From positions 434,001-498,000 of the forward strand of contig NZ_JAJTTH010000004.1 in assembly GCF_021341665.1 (NCBI RefSeq): DNA of 64,000 nt. Reading direction: 5' to 3'. This document shows positions 48,842-60,931 of the stretch, in pieces; the stretch's first letter is position 1, and each line of letters begins with the position of its first letter. Made by a program: the position numbers and the translations under genes. Under the pieces are notes generated by a model. The model did not search any database. It had not been told where the DNA came from and worked only from the letters and a program-made list of their open reading frames with translations. The stretch comes from Pseudomonas sp. Au-Pse12. Lineage in GTDB: Bacteria > Pseudomonadota > Gammaproteobacteria > Pseudomonadales > Pseudomonadaceae.

Positions 48842-51715
48842 ATGTCCCAGTTGCTATCTTTGAGCCAGTTACGCGAGCCCAACGCTTTTCTCAACCGGCA
48901 CCTGGGGCCAGACGCCGAGGAGCAGCAGGCGATGCTTGCCAGCCTCGGCCTCGGCAGCCGGACCGAGCTGATCGAACAGACGGTGCCGCCGGGCATCCGT
49001 TTCAATCGCCCCCTGGACCTGCCGCCGGCCCTGGACGAAGCGGCCGCGCTGGCCCGGCTCAAGGGCTATGCCGAGCAGAACCAGGCCTGCACCAGCCTGA
49101 TCGGCATGGGCTACCACGGGACCCTGACGCCGACGGTGATTCTGCGCAACGTGCTGGAGAACCCCGGCTGGTACACCGCCTATACCCCCTATCAGCCGGA
49201 AATCGCCCAGGGCCGGCTCGAAGCCCTGCTCAACTTCCAGCAGATGACCATCGACCTCACCGGCCTCGACCTGGCCAATGCCTCGTTGCTCGACGAGGCG
49301 ACGGCGGCGGCCGAAGCCATGGCCCTGGCCAAGCGCGTGGCCAAGTCCAGAAGCAACCTGTTCTTTGTCGATGAGCACTGCCATCCGCAGACCATTTCCG
49401 TGGTGCGTACCCGGGCCGAAGGGTTTGGCTTCGAACTGATCGTCGACGCTGTGGATAACTTGCCCGCGCACCAGGTGTTCGGCGCCCTGTTGCAATACCC
49501 GGACACCCACGGCGAGATCCGCGACCTGCGCCCGCTGATCGACCATCTGCACGCACAGCAGGCCCTGGCCTGTGTCGCTGCCGACCTGCTCAGCCTGTTG
49601 CTGCTGACCCCGCCCGGCGAGCTGGGGGCCGACGTGGTGCTCGGTTCGTCCCAGCGCTTCGGCGTGCCCATGGGCTACGGTGGCCCCCACGCGGCGTTTT
49701 TCGCCTGCCGCGACGAGTACAAGCGGGCGATGCCCGGGCGCATCATCGGCGTGTCCAAGGATGCCCGCGGCCAGGTGGCCTTGCGCATGGCCCTGCAGAC
49801 CCGCGAACAGCATATCCGTCGCGAGAAGGCCAACTCGAACATCTGCACCGCCCAGGTGCTGCTGGCCAATATCGCCGGTTTCTATGCGGTCTATCACGGC
49901 CCCGCGGGGCTCAAGCGCATTGCCCAGCGGGTGCATCGGCTGACCTGCATCCTGGCGGTCGGTCTGGAGCGTCAGGGCATCGCCCGGGTCAACCGGCACT
50001 TCTTCGATACCCTGACCCTGGAGGTCGGCGGCAGCCAGACGGCGATCATCGAAAGCGCCAGGGCGCAGCAGATCAACCTGCGCATCCTCGGGCGTGGCCA
50101 GCTGGGGCTGAGCCTGGATGAAACCTGCGACGAAACCACCGTGGCACGCTTGTTCGACGTGTTCCTCGGCGCCGACCACGGGCTGGATGTCGCCGCCCTG
50201 GACGCAGAGGCACTGGAGTCGGGGATTCCCGACCCGCTGCTGCGGCGCAGTCGCTACCTGACCCACCCGGTATTCAGTGCCCACCACAGCGAAACCGAGA
50301 TGCTGCGCTACCTCAAGCAGCTGGAAAACAAGGACTTGGCGCTCAATCAGTCGATGATTCCCCTGGGCTCCTGCACCATGAAGCTCAATGCCAGCAGCGA
50401 GATGATCCCCATTACCTGGCCGGAGTTCGCCAACTTGCATCCCTTCGCGCCTCGGGAGCAAGCCGTCGGCTACACCCTGATGATCGATGAACTGGAGCGT
50501 TGGCTGTGCGCCATCACCGGTTTCGACGCGATTTGCATGCAGCCCAACTCCGGTGCCCAGGGCGAGTACGCCGGGCTACTGGCCATTCGTCGCTACCATG
50601 AGAGCCGCCAGCAGGGCGGTCGACATATCTGCCTGATCCCGGCTTCGGCCCACGGCACCAACCCGGCCTCGGCGCAGATGGCCGGGATGCAGGTGGTGAT
50701 CGTCGAGTGCGATGAGGCTGGCAATGTCGATCTGCAGGACTTGAAGGCCAAGGCCCAGGCGGCCGGGGAACACCTGTCCTGCCTGATGGCCACCTACCCA
50801 TCGACCCACGGCGTGTACGAAGAAGGCATCAGCCAGATCTGTGAAGTTATCCACAGCCACGGTGGCCAGGTGTACATGGACGGCGCCAACCTCAATGCCC
50901 AGGTGGGCCTGGCCCGGCCGGCGGACATCGGCGCCGATGTCTCGCACATGAACCTGCACAAGACCTTCTGCATTCCCCATGGCGGCGGTGGGCCGGGCAT
51001 GGGGCCGATTGGCGTGCGCTCGCACCTGGCGCCCTTTGTCGCCAACCACCCGGTGGTGCCCATCGACGGGCCGCTGGCGGAGAACGGTGCCGTCAGCGCC
51101 GCGCCCTGGGGCAGCGCGAGCATCCTGCCGATCAGTTGGATGTACATCGCGCTGATGGGGCCGCAATTGGTGGACGCCAGCGAGGTGGCGATCCTGGCGG
51201 CCAATTACCTGGCGCAGCAGCTCGGTGGCGCTTTTCCGGTGCTCTACAGCGGGCGCAATGGCCGGGTTGCCCACGAATGCATCCTCGATCTGCGCCCGCT
51301 CAAGGCCTTGACCGGGATCAGCGAAGAAGACGTGGCCAAGCGCCTGATGGACTACGGCTTCCACGCCCCGACCATGTCCTTTCCGGTGCCGGGCACGCTG
51401 ATGGTGGAACCCACGGAAAGCGAGTCCAAGGCCGAACTCGACCGCTTTATCGAGGCCATGCTGAGCATCCGCGCCGAGATCGCCCAGGTGCAGGAGGGCA
51501 ACTGGCCGGCCGAGGACAACCCGCTCAAGGGCGCGCCGCATACCCTGGCGGACATCACCGGGGTCTGGGTGCGGCCGTACAGCATCGAGCAGGCGGTACT
51601 GCCTACCGCGCATACCCGGGCCCACAAGTACTGGCCAGCGGTCAACCGGGTGGACAACGTCTATGGCGACCGCAACCTGTTCTGCGCCTGCGTGCCGCTG
51701 GAGGACTACCGCTGA
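48842..51715 (+). CDS. gcvP: Glycine dehydrogenase (decarboxylating), P protein
   Basis: The 957-residue PLP enzyme decarboxylates glycine and passes aminomethyl to GcvH. It has both halves of the fold: [19 protein letters not shown] and the PLP Lys707 in [19 protein letters not shown]. The length equals E. coli GcvP. The ATG giving MSQLLSLSQ was chosen over 34 extra upstream residues that overlap the divergent aminotransferase promoter. The stop is seven bases from the stop of the convergent FAH-fold gene. Confidence 0.97.
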   Translation: MSQLLSLSQLREPNAFLNRHLGPDAEEQQAMLASLGLGSRTELIEQTVPPGIRFNRPLDLPPALDEAAALARLKGYAEQNQACTSLIGMGYHGTLTPTVILRNVLENPGWYTAYTPYQPEIAQGRLEALLNFQQMTIDLTGLDLANASLLDEATAAAEAMALAKRVAKSRSNLFFVDEHCHPQTISVVRTRAEGFGFELIVDAVDNLPAHQVFGALLQYPDTHGEIRDLRPLIDHLHAQQALACVAADLLSLLLLTPPGELGADVVLGSSQRFGVPMGYGGPHAAFFACRDEYKRAMPGRIIGVSKDARGQVALRMALQTREQHIRREKANSNICTAQVLLANIAGFYAVYHGPAGLKRIAQRVHRLTCILAVGLERQGIARVNRHFFDTLTLEVGGSQTAIIESARAQQINLRILGRGQLGLSLDETCDETTVARLFDVFLGADHGLDVAALDAEALESGIPDPLLRRSRYLTHPVFSAHHSETEMLRYLKQLENKDLALNQSMIPLGSCTMKLNASSEMIPITWPEFANLHPFAPREQAVGYTLMIDELERWLCAITGFDAICMQPNSGAQGEYAGLLAIRRYHESRQQGGRHICLIPASAHGTNPASAQMAGMQVVIVECDEAGNVDLQDLKAKAQAAGEHLSCLMATYPSTHGVYEEGISQICEVIHSHGGQVYMDGANLNAQVGLARPADIGADVSHMNLHKTFCIPHGGGGPGMGPIGVRSHLAPFVANHPVVPIDGPLAENGAVSAAPWGSASILPISWMYIALMGPQLVDASEVAILAANYLAQQLGGAFPVLYSGRNGRVAHECILDLRPLKALTGISEEDVAKRLMDYGFHAPTMSFPVPGTLMVEPTESESKAELDRFIEAMLSIRAEIAQVQEGNWPAEDNPLKGAPHTLADITGVWVRPYSIEQAVLPTAHTRAHKYWPAVNRVDNVYGDRNLFCACVPLEDYR

Positions 51716-51722
51716 GCGCGCT

Positions 51723-52655
51723 TCAGTAGTGGTGTCGTATCCGCTTCGGGCGCGCGCCGTGGGCGCGGGCTCGGGATGGCTGGGTGTCCAGGGGATACAG
51801 GTGCAGCAACTCTTCCTCGATCACCTGGTTGCTCAGGCCCAGCTCCAGTTCCGGGCAATCCAGGTCCAGCCAGTCGCCATGCTGCAACTGCAGCTCGCTC
51901 TCGCGCCGGCTGGCGCTGTGGAACACGTAGTGGACCATGCCCGGTTGCAGGAACTGTTCGTGCTGTTCGAGGAACGCCTGGGAGTATTTGCGAATGGCCC
52001 ACCAATTCTGCAGGTCGAGGCGATAGCTGAGCTGTGACAGCTGCGCCCCCTGGCGTTCGACCCGGACATTGAGTGCCAGGCTGTTCTGCAGTTCGCCGAG
52101 GATCAGCGCCGGGGCGATGGCGCACTGGCGCAGCCGCGATTGCGCGCAGGAGCTGGCGTCCTGGCGGCTCAGCAGCGGGTCGTGAATGTCGTGGCCGAGG
52201 CTGAAGCCGACAAAGCGCAGTTGGCCGAAAGGGTCCACCAGGTACACGCAGACCACCCCGGGCTGGCTGGAAATGCTCAGGGCGTGGTACGGAATCATCA
52301 GCGGCTCGCCATCGGTCTTGAGCAGGCTGCCGTTGCCCTTGTAGAACCAGCCCTGGCGGGTATGCGGGGTATTCAGGGTGACCTCGCTGACCTGGGCCAG
52401 CAGGCTGTCCCGGGGTTTGAGCGGTGGGCGCAGCGGCCCGTCCTGGGGGCCGTCGGCCGGCAGCTGTGGATGGGCCGGCAGGCTGCGCAAGTGCTCGCTC
52501 CAGCCCAGGTGGCGACGGGTGCAGAACTGCAGGGTCTCGTACAGCCCGCCGTGTTCGGAATAGGCCCGCAGGCTGCGGCCATTGTGAAAGTCGAACAGCC
52601 CGATGGCGCGCTGTTCCTTGTGGCAGACATCCAGCAACAGCAGGTAATCGTCCAT
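51723..52655 (-). CDS. AraD1/FAH-fold protein of unknown function, last gene of the phl run
   Basis: The 310-residue protein has no signal peptide. Its middle (GWFYKGNGSLLKTDGE, FVGFSLGHDIHDPLLSRQD, SRLRQCAIAPALILGEL) and end (QPGMVHYVFHSASRRES) align by eye with AraD1-type members of the fumarylacetoacetate hydrolase superfamily. Where active members carry a Glu-x-Glu or Glu-Glu metal pair, this protein reads SISSQPGVV, so it may lack metal or use other ligands; the later Asp (GHDIHD) is present. It starts six bases after phlE and is likely co-translated. The name of this gene in other phl clusters is uncertain, so no symbol is given. Possible roles are DAPG-related tailoring, binding or none. 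Confidence 0.65.
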   Translation of the reverse strand: MDDYLLLLDVCHKEQRAIGLFDFHNGRSLRAYSEHGGLYETLQFCTRRHLGWSEHLRSLPAHPQLPADGPQDGPLRPPLKPRDSLLAQVSEVTLNTPHTRQGWFYKGNGSLLKTDGEPLMIPYHALSISSQPGVVCVYLVDPFGQLRFVGFSLGHDIHDPLLSRQDASSCAQSRLRQCAIAPALILGELQNSLALNVRVERQGAQLSQLSYRLDLQNWWAIRKYSQAFLEQHEQFLQPGMVHYVFHSASRRESELQLQHGDWLDLDCPELELGLSNQVIEEELLHLYPLDTQPSRARAHGARPKRIRHHY

Positions 52656-52661
52656 GATTCT

Positions 52662-53939
52662 CTAATCCTTCAGAGGCAAGGGGGCGGGGAGGATGGGCAG
52701 TGTGTCGGGGGCGCGCGTGCGGCGCGGTTCGAGCACCTGCTCCTTGAGCAGAAATGACAGCAGCAGGCCCGCGAGGCTGCCGCTCAGGGCCACGTAGAGG
52801 ATCGACGGCAGGCCGAAATGGCTGGCGGCGAACCCGGCCACGGCCGGCGACAGGCCGCCACCGAGAATCTCGCCGAACCCCACGACAATCCCGGTCGCCG
52901 TCGGCAGCAGGGCCGGGGCCACCGACTCGCTGGTGAGTGGCCCGACCGTCATGCAGATCAGGCTGAAATTGAAGAACGACAGCATGAACAGCAGCAGGAA
53001 CAGCAGCCCGGTGATGGGCGGGCTGACGATCAGCAGGCCCACCAGGGTGCTGCTGGCCATGAAACACACCGACACCACCGGCTTGCGCCCGAGGCGGTCG
53101 GACAGGCCGGGGATGATCAACTGGCCGATGAAGCCACCCAGGCCAATGGCCGAGATGACGAAGGCCATGGACAGGGTGTCCAGGTGCATATGATCGGTCA
53201 GGTAGCTGGGCAGCATGGCGCACAGCACGAACTGGCAGGTGAGGATGCAGAACATGATCAGGATGTTCAGGCTCACGTTGCCGCTCTTGAAGGCCGCCAG
53301 CCAGTTGCCCCAGGCGCTGCCGGCAGGGCGCTCGGCGGCGGGCACCGGCAGCGGCCGGTAAACCTTCCACAGGTAGCCGGCCAGCAACAGGCCGGGCAGG
53401 GAAATGATCGCGAAAACCGCGCGCCACGAGCCGGACAGTTGCAGCAAGTAGGCGGCGATCAGCGGCCCCAGGCATAGGCCGAGAATCGGGAACAGCGCTT
53501 GCTGGATGCCCAGGTTCAGCCCGCGCCGGTCGGGGCGCGAAACCTCGTTGGTGACAATGATGCTGGTCGGGGTGAAGGCGCCTTCGCAGATGCCCATCAG
53601 CCCGCGTAGCAGCACCAGCCCCAGCACCCCGGTGGCCAGCGCGGAAAAGCCGGACAGCAGCGACAGCACGGCAATTGAGGCCACCAGCACGCGGCGGGTG
53701 CCCAGGCGCTCGATCACGCTGCCCATGCCCAGGGCGGACAGCCCCCAGGTGAAGGCCAGCGCGGCGGACAGGTAGCCCAGGTCCTGATAGTCCAGCTGCA
53801 GGTCGTGCATGATCACCGGAAACAGCGGCAGGATAATGAAGCGATCCAGCCCCACCAGCCCAAAACTCAGTGACAGCAACAGCACCATGGATCGTTCGTA
53901 ACGGCTGTTGGCAGCCGTGGTTGGCATTCCAGTGTTCAT
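52662..53939 (-). CDS. phlE: PhlE, DAPG-cluster MFS exporter
   Basis: The 425-residue protein has 12 predicted membrane segments with the MFS loop motif DRLGRKPVVSVCFM near residue 280 and a first-half motif ERLGTRRVLVAS. PhlE is the known cluster permease, thought to export phloroglucinols or protect the producer. It follows phlD by 91 bases that hold a hairpin, so its level may be set apart from the synthesis genes. Confidence 0.93.
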   Translation of the reverse strand: MNTGMPTTAANSRYERSMVLLLSLSFGLVGLDRFIILPLFPVIMHDLQLDYQDLGYLSAALAFTWGLSALGMGSVIERLGTRRVLVASIAVLSLLSGFSALATGVLGLVLLRGLMGICEGAFTPTSIIVTNEVSRPDRRGLNLGIQQALFPILGLCLGPLIAAYLLQLSGSWRAVFAIISLPGLLLAGYLWKVYRPLPVPAAERPAGSAWGNWLAAFKSGNVSLNILIMFCILTCQFVLCAMLPSYLTDHMHLDTLSMAFVISAIGLGGFIGQLIIPGLSDRLGRKPVVSVCFMASSTLVGLLIVSPPITGLLFLLLFMLSFFNFSLICMTVGPLTSESVAPALLPTATGIVVGFGEILGGGLSPAVAGFAASHFGLPSILYVALSGSLAGLLLSFLLKEQVLEPRRTRAPDTLPILPAPLPLKD

Positions 53940-53974
53940 CGCTCAGCTTCCTTGTGAAACCATGAACCGGCTCG

Positions 53975-54009
53975 ACCTGACGTGGCCATGCAGCCCGGCA
54001 ACGTCAGGT
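53975..54009. promoter_or_regulatory. Inverted repeat between phlD and phlE
   Basis: acctgacgt (53975-53983) and acgtcaggt (54001-54009) form a perfect nine-base stem with a 17-base loop. No T run follows, so it may be an mRNA 3' block or attenuator rather than a full terminator. Confidence 0.5.
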
Positions 54010-54030
54010 TGGACAAGCGCAGGGGTTACA

Positions 54031-55080
54031 TCAGGCGGTCCACTCGCCGACCGCCATTTCCGCGGTGAACCCCGGGCCGAACGCCGCCAGCAGGCCGATA
54101 TCGCCGCGATTCAGGTTGGAGTCGAACTGCCGCTTGAGCACGTCGAACACCACCACGCTGGCAATGTTGCCGGCTTCCGACAGGCTGCTGCGCGATTGCG
54201 CCACCCGGTTCGAGGCCAGGTCCAGGTGCATCACCAGTTCGTCGAGGATCTTGCGGCCGCCGGTGTGGAAGATGAAGAAGTCGTTGTGCGCGCAGTTCTG
54301 CTCGAAGCTGTCGTAGTTGAGCTTCTCCATCACCGGCGCCACATCCTTGATGGAGTTCATCACCGCCTTGTCGAGGGTGAAGTGGAAGCCGGTGTCCTTC
54401 ACGTCGTACTTGATGTAGTGCTCGCTCTTGGGCAGGAAGAACGACTCGGTCTTCTTGATCTTGAAGCCGCCGGCCTGGTCATCGGCGCGCAGCACGCAGG
54501 CCGAGACCGCATCGCCGAACAGCGCCGCGGAGATGAAGGCGTGCAGCTTGGTGTCGTCCGGCTGATAGCACAGCGAAGAAAACTCCAAGGACACGATCAG
54601 CACGTGATTGCGCGCATCGAGTCGGGCGAAATCGTTGGCCCGGTTGATGGCCGCGGCACCGGCCACGCAACCCAGCTGGGCGATCGGCAGTTGCACGGTG
54701 GAGTTGGGCAGGCCGAGGTCGTTGATCAGGTGCGCGGTCAGCGACGGCATCATGAAGCCGGTGCAGGAGGTGACGATCACCATGCGGATGTCGCTGATCT
54801 GCAGCCCGGCATTCTCGATGGCCTGGCGCGCCGCGGCGGACGACATCTGCCGGGCTTCACGCTCGTAGACGATGCTGCGGTGGGTAAAGCCGGTGTGCAC
54901 CGCGAGCTCGTCGATCGGCAGCACCAGGTGGCGCTCGTTGACTTCGGTGTTGGCGATCATGCGTTTGGCCAGGGCCATGCGCGGATGGTCGGCGTGCAGG
55001 TTTTCCAGGTGATCAACCATCTGTTGCTGGGTGATCTTGTGTTGCGGAAACATGACGTGTGGAAGGCAAAGAGTAGACAT
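54031..55080 (-). CDS. phlD: PhlD, type III polyketide synthase (phloroglucinol synthase)
   Basis: The 349-residue chalcone-synthase-fold enzyme condenses three malonyl-CoA to phloroglucinol. The catalytic Cys138 lies in LGCVAGAAA, with His272 (FHTGG) and Asn305 (EAGNIAS) completing the triad. Length and Cys number agree with known PhlD. phlD is the marker gene for DAPG producers. It starts 208 bases after phlB, a gap that is AT-rich and starts with a hairpin. The ATG follows AAGGACCC. Confidence 0.98.
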   Translation of the reverse strand: MSTLCLPHVMFPQHKITQQQMVDHLENLHADHPRMALAKRMIANTEVNERHLVLPIDELAVHTGFTHRSIVYEREARQMSSAAARQAIENAGLQISDIRMVIVTSCTGFMMPSLTAHLINDLGLPNSTVQLPIAQLGCVAGAAAINRANDFARLDARNHVLIVSLEFSSLCYQPDDTKLHAFISAALFGDAVSACVLRADDQAGGFKIKKTESFFLPKSEHYIKYDVKDTGFHFTLDKAVMNSIKDVAPVMEKLNYDSFEQNCAHNDFFIFHTGGRKILDELVMHLDLASNRVAQSRSSLSEAGNIASVVVFDVLKRQFDSNLNRGDIGLLAAFGPGFTAEMAVGEWTA

Positions 55081-55252
55081 GATGGGTCCTTGGCTCTAAG
55101 TAAGCCAATAAGTTAAGGGGTGGGGATAGTCCCCGTTCATAGGCACAGGAATCTGTAGGCCCTAAAGGAAATCAGGGCCTTAAGGCAACTTCGAGGCGTG
55201 AAGCGGCCGTTGATGTAACTTTTAAGTTGGATTTTATTTTAATGGCTAACTT

Positions 55253-55279
55253 CAAGGTGCCTTATATAAAGGCACCTTG
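55253..55279. promoter_or_regulatory. Perfect hairpin just after phlB
   Basis: caaggtgcctt and aaggcaccttg form an 11-base stem with loop atata. It starts nine bases after the phlB stop and is followed on the transcript by an A/U-rich leader to phlD without a T run. It could shield the phlACB mRNA end, attenuate read-through, or mark a processing point. Confidence 0.7.
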
Positions 55280-55288
55280 AACAACAAC

Positions 55289-55729
55289 TTATATATCCAG
55301 TACGAACTTATAAGCGTATTGCCAGGCCAGGTTGCTTTCGCGCACATGCTTGCGAATCACCATGCGCACTGGCGCACCGACTTTCAGCTGTTGCGGATCG
55401 CAGACATCGACGATCTCCGAGGCGATCACCAGGCCGTCGTCCAGGCGCACCATGGCCATGATGCGCGGCACGGTTTCGCCATAGCCCATGGCGGCCAGGA
55501 TCGGGTTCTCGGCGTGGGCCATGACTTCGATCTTGCCCGTGCGCTTGCAGCGGTAAGGCTTCACGCTCAGGGAATTGCAGGCGCCGCAGACGGTGCGCCG
55601 GGGGAAGAAGATTTCATTGCATTCTTCGCACTGGCTGCCTTCGAGGCGGTACTTGCCACCATGTTCGCGCCATTCGCGAAGCATGCTGGCGGTGGTCATT
55701 CTGTGGATCTGTTCTGGGTACATGGACAT
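55289..55729 (-). CDS. phlB: PhlB, OB-fold/zinc-ribbon subunit of the acetyltransferase
   Basis: The 146-residue protein has a zinc ribbon (Cys34, Cys37, Cys48, Cys51 in CEEC and CGAC) and an OB fold (DUF35). In the PhlACB complex it bridges PhlA and PhlC and is needed for acetylation of phloroglucinol. The ATG follows AGGAGCCCGGACC. It lies 12 bases after phlC. Confidence 0.97.
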   Translation of the reverse strand: MSMYPEQIHRMTTASMLREWREHGGKYRLEGSQCEECNEIFFPRRTVCGACNSLSVKPYRCKRTGKIEVMAHAENPILAAMGYGETVPRIMAMVRLDDGLVIASEIVDVCDPQQLKVGAPVRMVIRKHVRESNLAWQYAYKFVLDI

Positions 55730-55741
55730 GGTCCGGGCTCC

Positions 55742-58056
<2,315 letters not shown>

Positions 58057-58255
58057 TTTCCTCTTGATTCCATTCTTTTCAGAAAACTGCGTCGTGCTTG
58101 TTCAGAAGCACTCTTGAAACATACGGAAAACAATTTTGCGGCCTTTCCTTTGGCGACAATGCATAAACCCTCGGGCTTGAGCGGTTTAACAGCAGACTCC
58201 AAATGACGGGAAGCCCGCTCGAAAGCTGTTTTTATTCACCTCATCATGCTATGAT

Positions 58256-58269
58256 ACGGAACGTTTCGT
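58256..58269. promoter_or_regulatory. PhlF operator-like palindrome 1 (phlA leader)
   Basis: ACGGAACGTTTCGT is a 14-base palindrome with one mismatched pair. With its left flank (ATGAT) it resembles the known PhlF operator, whose core is ATGATACGAAACGT. It lies just downstream of the predicted phlA start of transcription. Confidence 0.7.
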
Positions 58270-58287
58270 TTAATAATAATTTCAGCC

Positions 58288-58315
58288 GATCTAATCTCTT
58301 GAGGGGGAAGGTCAA
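58288..58315 (-). promoter_or_regulatory. Predicted phlA promoter
   Basis: On the minus strand TTGACC (58310-58315) and TAGATC (58288-58293) are 16 bases apart. The first is near-consensus for a -35 box and the second is weak. The start would be near 58280, leaving a leader of about 220 bases that includes operator 1. Confidence 0.4.
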
Positions 58316-58427
58316 CAGCCTTGAATTCGAGGAACTCCAAGTTACAAGGCCTGATCTGCTCAACCCTTACGCGATATTTTTGAAACTAGATAGATCGATG
58401 CAAGAAAGTAATGATTCTTTTAAGAAT

Positions 58428-58452
58428 GAAACGAAACGGACCGTTTCATTTC
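58428..58452. promoter_or_regulatory. PhlF operator-like palindrome 2 (phlF side)
   Basis: gaaacgaaacgg-a-ccgtttcatttc has 12-base arms with 11 matching pairs. It shares the ACGAAACG element with known PhlF sites and lies 64 bases before phlF, next to a possible -10 box TATACC (58468-58473). Autoregulation is possible. Confidence 0.6.
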
Positions 58453-58516
58453 GATTCGAGGGAATCCTATACCCTGCGTTGCGTTTGTCAAGCGACCTGC
58501 CTGGAGATTTTTTATT

Positions 58517-59119
58517 GTGGCTCGAACCCCATCTCGCAGCTCCATCGGCTCTTTGCGAAGTCCTCACACCCATAAAGCCATCCTCAGTTCCACCATCGAA
58601 ATCCTCAAGGAATGTGGCTACTCCGGGCTCAGTATCGAGTCCGTCGCCCGCCGGGCGGGGGCCAGCAAGCCAACTATCTATCGTTGGTGGTCGAACAAGG
58701 CGGCTTTGATTGCCGAGGTTTATGAAAACGAGAGTGAGCAAGTCAGGAAGTTTCCTGATCTTGGCTCTTTCAAAGCAGATCTCGACTTTTTGCTGCGAAA
58801 TCTCTGGAAAGTCTGGAGAGAAACGATCTGCGGAGAGGCCTTTCGCTGCGTGATCGCCGAAGCGCAGTTGGATCCGGCAACCCTGACCCAGCTCAAGGAT
58901 CAGTTCATGGAGCGCAGAAGGGAGATGCCGAAGAAACTGGTGGAAAATGCCATCAGCAATGGCGAGTTGCCCAAGGACACCAATCGCGAATTGCTGCTCG
59001 ATATGATCTTCGGTTTTTGCTGGTATCGGTTGTTGACTGAGCAGTTGACGGCGGAACAGGACATCGAGGAATTCACTTCTCTGCTGATCAACGGTGTGTG
59101 TCCTGGAGCACAACGCTGA
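58517..59119 (+). CDS. phlF: PhlF, TetR-type repressor of DAPG synthesis
   Basis: The 200-residue protein has an N-terminal TetR helix-turn-helix (IEILKECGYSGLSIESVARR; SKPTIYRWWSNKAALIAEV) and a helical ligand domain. The sequence is very close to known PhlF. It represses phlA and is released by DAPG. It starts with GTG after CTGGAGA. The gene is lower in GC than its neighbours, which fits import with the cluster. Confidence 0.97.
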   Translation: MARTPSRSSIGSLRSPHTHKAILSSTIEILKECGYSGLSIESVARRAGASKPTIYRWWSNKAALIAEVYENESEQVRKFPDLGSFKADLDFLLRNLWKVWRETICGEAFRCVIAEAQLDPATLTQLKDQFMERRREMPKKLVENAISNGELPKDTNRELLLDMIFGFCWYRLLTEQLTAEQDIEEFTSLLINGVCPGAQR

Positions 59120-59127
59120 TCCCTGCA

Positions 59128-59155
59128 AGCCATTAAGCCCGTGGGCTTAATGGCT
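59128..59155. terminator. Bidirectional hairpin between phlF and phlG
   Basis: agccattaagccc and gggcttaatggct form a perfect 13-base stem around gt. It sits between the convergent stops of phlF and phlG and can serve both, though T runs are short. Confidence 0.8.
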
Positions 59156-59161
59156 GTTATT

Positions 59162-60046
59162 TCAGGCTGAAGCGGGGCCGAACTCTCGATACAGATCTGG
59201 CAGGAAGCTGGCCAGATGATTGAACTCGCACATGTCATGCACCGCGAATTCGTAGGCCAGAGTTTCCAGCTCGGCCTCGCCGAAGCCACTTTCCTTCAAC
59301 AGCGCCGCGGCCTTTTCTGCCCCGGGAAAGCGGGCCATCGAGGGATGTGAGCCAACCCAGTAACGGCTGGTCAGGTGCATGCCGCCCGGCACTTCCTTGA
59401 ACAGATGCACCATCAACGACACCGGCACCTGTGGGTGGTCCGCCAGGCTCATCAGGGCACTGACGCTGCCGTCGATTTTCGCTTCGCGGTACAGATCGGG
59501 GTTCAGGCCTAGGCGAGCCGGTTCCTGGAAGTCGATATGCAGGTGCATCAGGCGGTCGCCGACATATTCCGAAGCGCAGAAGGTGTTGCCGTACAGCCGT
59601 TCTTCAAAACTCAGGGATTCGTCGCGCAGGCGCTGGTGATTCACGCAGGGGTTGCTGACATGGGCGTAGGGGAACCACAGGGTATAGCGCTCCGCTTCCG
59701 CCGGGTGCCACATGAACCACCACTTGAACATCTGCGCGGTGCAGCCGGGGAAGAACTTGCGGCTCTGCACATAGGCCATCGGGCCGGGCAGCAGCGCGTA
59801 ACCGGATTCCTCGCTAACAAAGTCCGGGTCGAGCAGGCGATTGATGTCCTCGATGCTCGGGGTCAGGGTGTCTTTCAGGTCCATGGGGCCTTGTTGGATC
59901 TTGCGTACGGCGGACAGCGGCACGCGCATTTCCGAGCGGAAATACTTGGCATAGGGCTTGTTGCTGACTGCAGCCTGGTTGCGCAGGAACAGCTTCTGCA
60001 TGGGCAGTGAGAAGTAGGTGAAGGGAGTCATGATGCGCGCTTCCAT
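59162..60046 (-). CDS. phlG: PhlG, DAPG hydrolase
   Basis: The 294-residue enzyme cleaves a C-C bond in DAPG to give MAPG and acetate. The zinc ligands of the known structure fall at their published numbers when translation starts at 60046: His129, Glu160, His270 and Glu274. A later in-frame ATG (60031) is less likely. AAAGGA lies about nine bases upstream. It is divergent from phlH. Confidence 0.97.
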   Translation of the reverse strand: MEARIMTPFTYFSLPMQKLFLRNQAAVSNKPYAKYFRSEMRVPLSAVRKIQQGPMDLKDTLTPSIEDINRLLDPDFVSEESGYALLPGPMAYVQSRKFFPGCTAQMFKWWFMWHPAEAERYTLWFPYAHVSNPCVNHQRLRDESLSFEERLYGNTFCASEYVGDRLMHLHIDFQEPARLGLNPDLYREAKIDGSVSALMSLADHPQVPVSLMVHLFKEVPGGMHLTSRYWVGSHPSMARFPGAEKAAALLKESGFGEAELETLAYEFAVHDMCEFNHLASFLPDLYREFGPASA

Positions 60047-60133
60047 GCTGATATCCTTTGGCGTGAATTGACAAGTAGCGGCCATCTCCCGGTACCCCGC
60101 TGGCAGGGTTGAACGAGAAACTGGCGCTTTGTA

Positions 60134-60178
60134 GCTAAGCAGTCCATAAACAAAAGTCAAATTTGAATTTAACTTAGC
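60134..60178. promoter_or_regulatory. Candidate PhlH operator between phlG and phlH
   Basis: TCAAATTTGA (60157-60166) is a perfect palindrome. It is enclosed by an inverted pair gctaag (60134-60139) and cttagc (60173-60178). The gap also must hold both divergent promoters. PhlH is known to act on phlG. Confidence 0.5.
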
Positions 60179-60187
60179 GAGGCATCT

Positions 60188-60859
60188 ATGGCCGTTTCCG
60201 CTTCCCCGCAGCCAGCGGCGGCCCGTGCGCCGCGTCAGGATGGCCAGGCCACTCGCCAGCAGATCCTGGAAACGGCCGGCCAGCTTTTTGCCGAGCTGGG
60301 GTATGCCAACACCACCAGCAAGCAGATCTGCGAGAACTCCCGGGCCAACAACGCCTCGGTCAACTACCACTTCGAGAACAAGGACGGCCTGTATCGGGCG
60401 GTATTGCGCGAGGCCCACGACCGCCTGGTGCGGATCGAGACCATGATCAGCCTGAGCGAGAGCCAGGACAGTGCCGAAGACAAGCTGCGGGCGATCATCA
60501 CCGTGCTGATCGAAGGGCTGGGCAACCAGCGCGAAGGCTGGGCGCTGAAAGTGCTGACTCGCGAACTGTTGTCGCCTTCCTCGGTGCTGCCGGCGGTCCT
60601 TGAGGAGCAGGCGTTCCCCAAGGCGAAGATCGTGCGCAGCATTCTTGGCCAGATCATGCAGCTGTCGCCGGACGACCCGGCCACCCTGCGCAGCGCGGTC
60701 AGCGTCTTCGCGCCCTGCCTGTTCCTGCTGATTGCCCATGAGCCGCTGACGCGCAACGTGTTGCCTGGCCTGGAGCTGGATCCGCCGGCACTGATCGAAC
60801 ACATGATGAGCTATGCCCTCGCCGGGCTGGCGGCGGTTTCACGCGCTTCTGCTGTCTAG
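60188..60859 (+). CDS. phlH: PhlH, TetR-type regulator of phlG
   Basis: The 223-residue protein has an N-terminal HTH ([40 protein letters not shown]) and a CerR/CecR-like ligand domain. PhlH represses phlG and responds to DAPG or MAPG. It is divergent from phlG and followed by a terminator. Confidence 0.93.
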   Translation: MAVSASPQPAAARAPRQDGQATRQQILETAGQLFAELGYANTTSKQICENSRANNASVNYHFENKDGLYRAVLREAHDRLVRIETMISLSESQDSAEDKLRAIITVLIEGLGNQREGWALKVLTRELLSPSSVLPAVLEEQAFPKAKIVRSILGQIMQLSPDDPATLRSAVSVFAPCLFLLIAHEPLTRNVLPGLELDPPALIEHMMSYALAGLAAVSRASAV

Positions 60860-60880
60860 CCTGTCGAGCGGGCCAACGAA

Positions 60881-60907
60881 AACGCCGACCCAGGGGTCGG
60901 CGTTTGC
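60881..60907. terminator. Terminator between phlH and the DUF2388 gene
   Basis: A ten-base stem (aacgccgacc / ggtcggcgtt) with loop cagg lies between convergent genes. Confidence 0.88.
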
Positions 60908-60931
60908 TGTCAGCCATCCTTGGGGAGAGGG

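Larger units (their letters stand above)
58057..58516. other. phlA-phlF intergenic control region
   Basis: This 460-base gap is AT-richer than its surroundings. It holds the phlA leader and promoter, two PhlF-like palindromes, a small inverted repeat attctt-tt-aagaat at 58414-58427 and the phlF start region. No gene was found in it. Confidence 0.85.

Noticed and set aside
60047..60802. Upstream extension of the PhlG frame across phlH
   Set aside because: Metal ligand numbering (His129, Glu160, His270, Glu274) fits a start at 60046; the extension is antisense to phlH.
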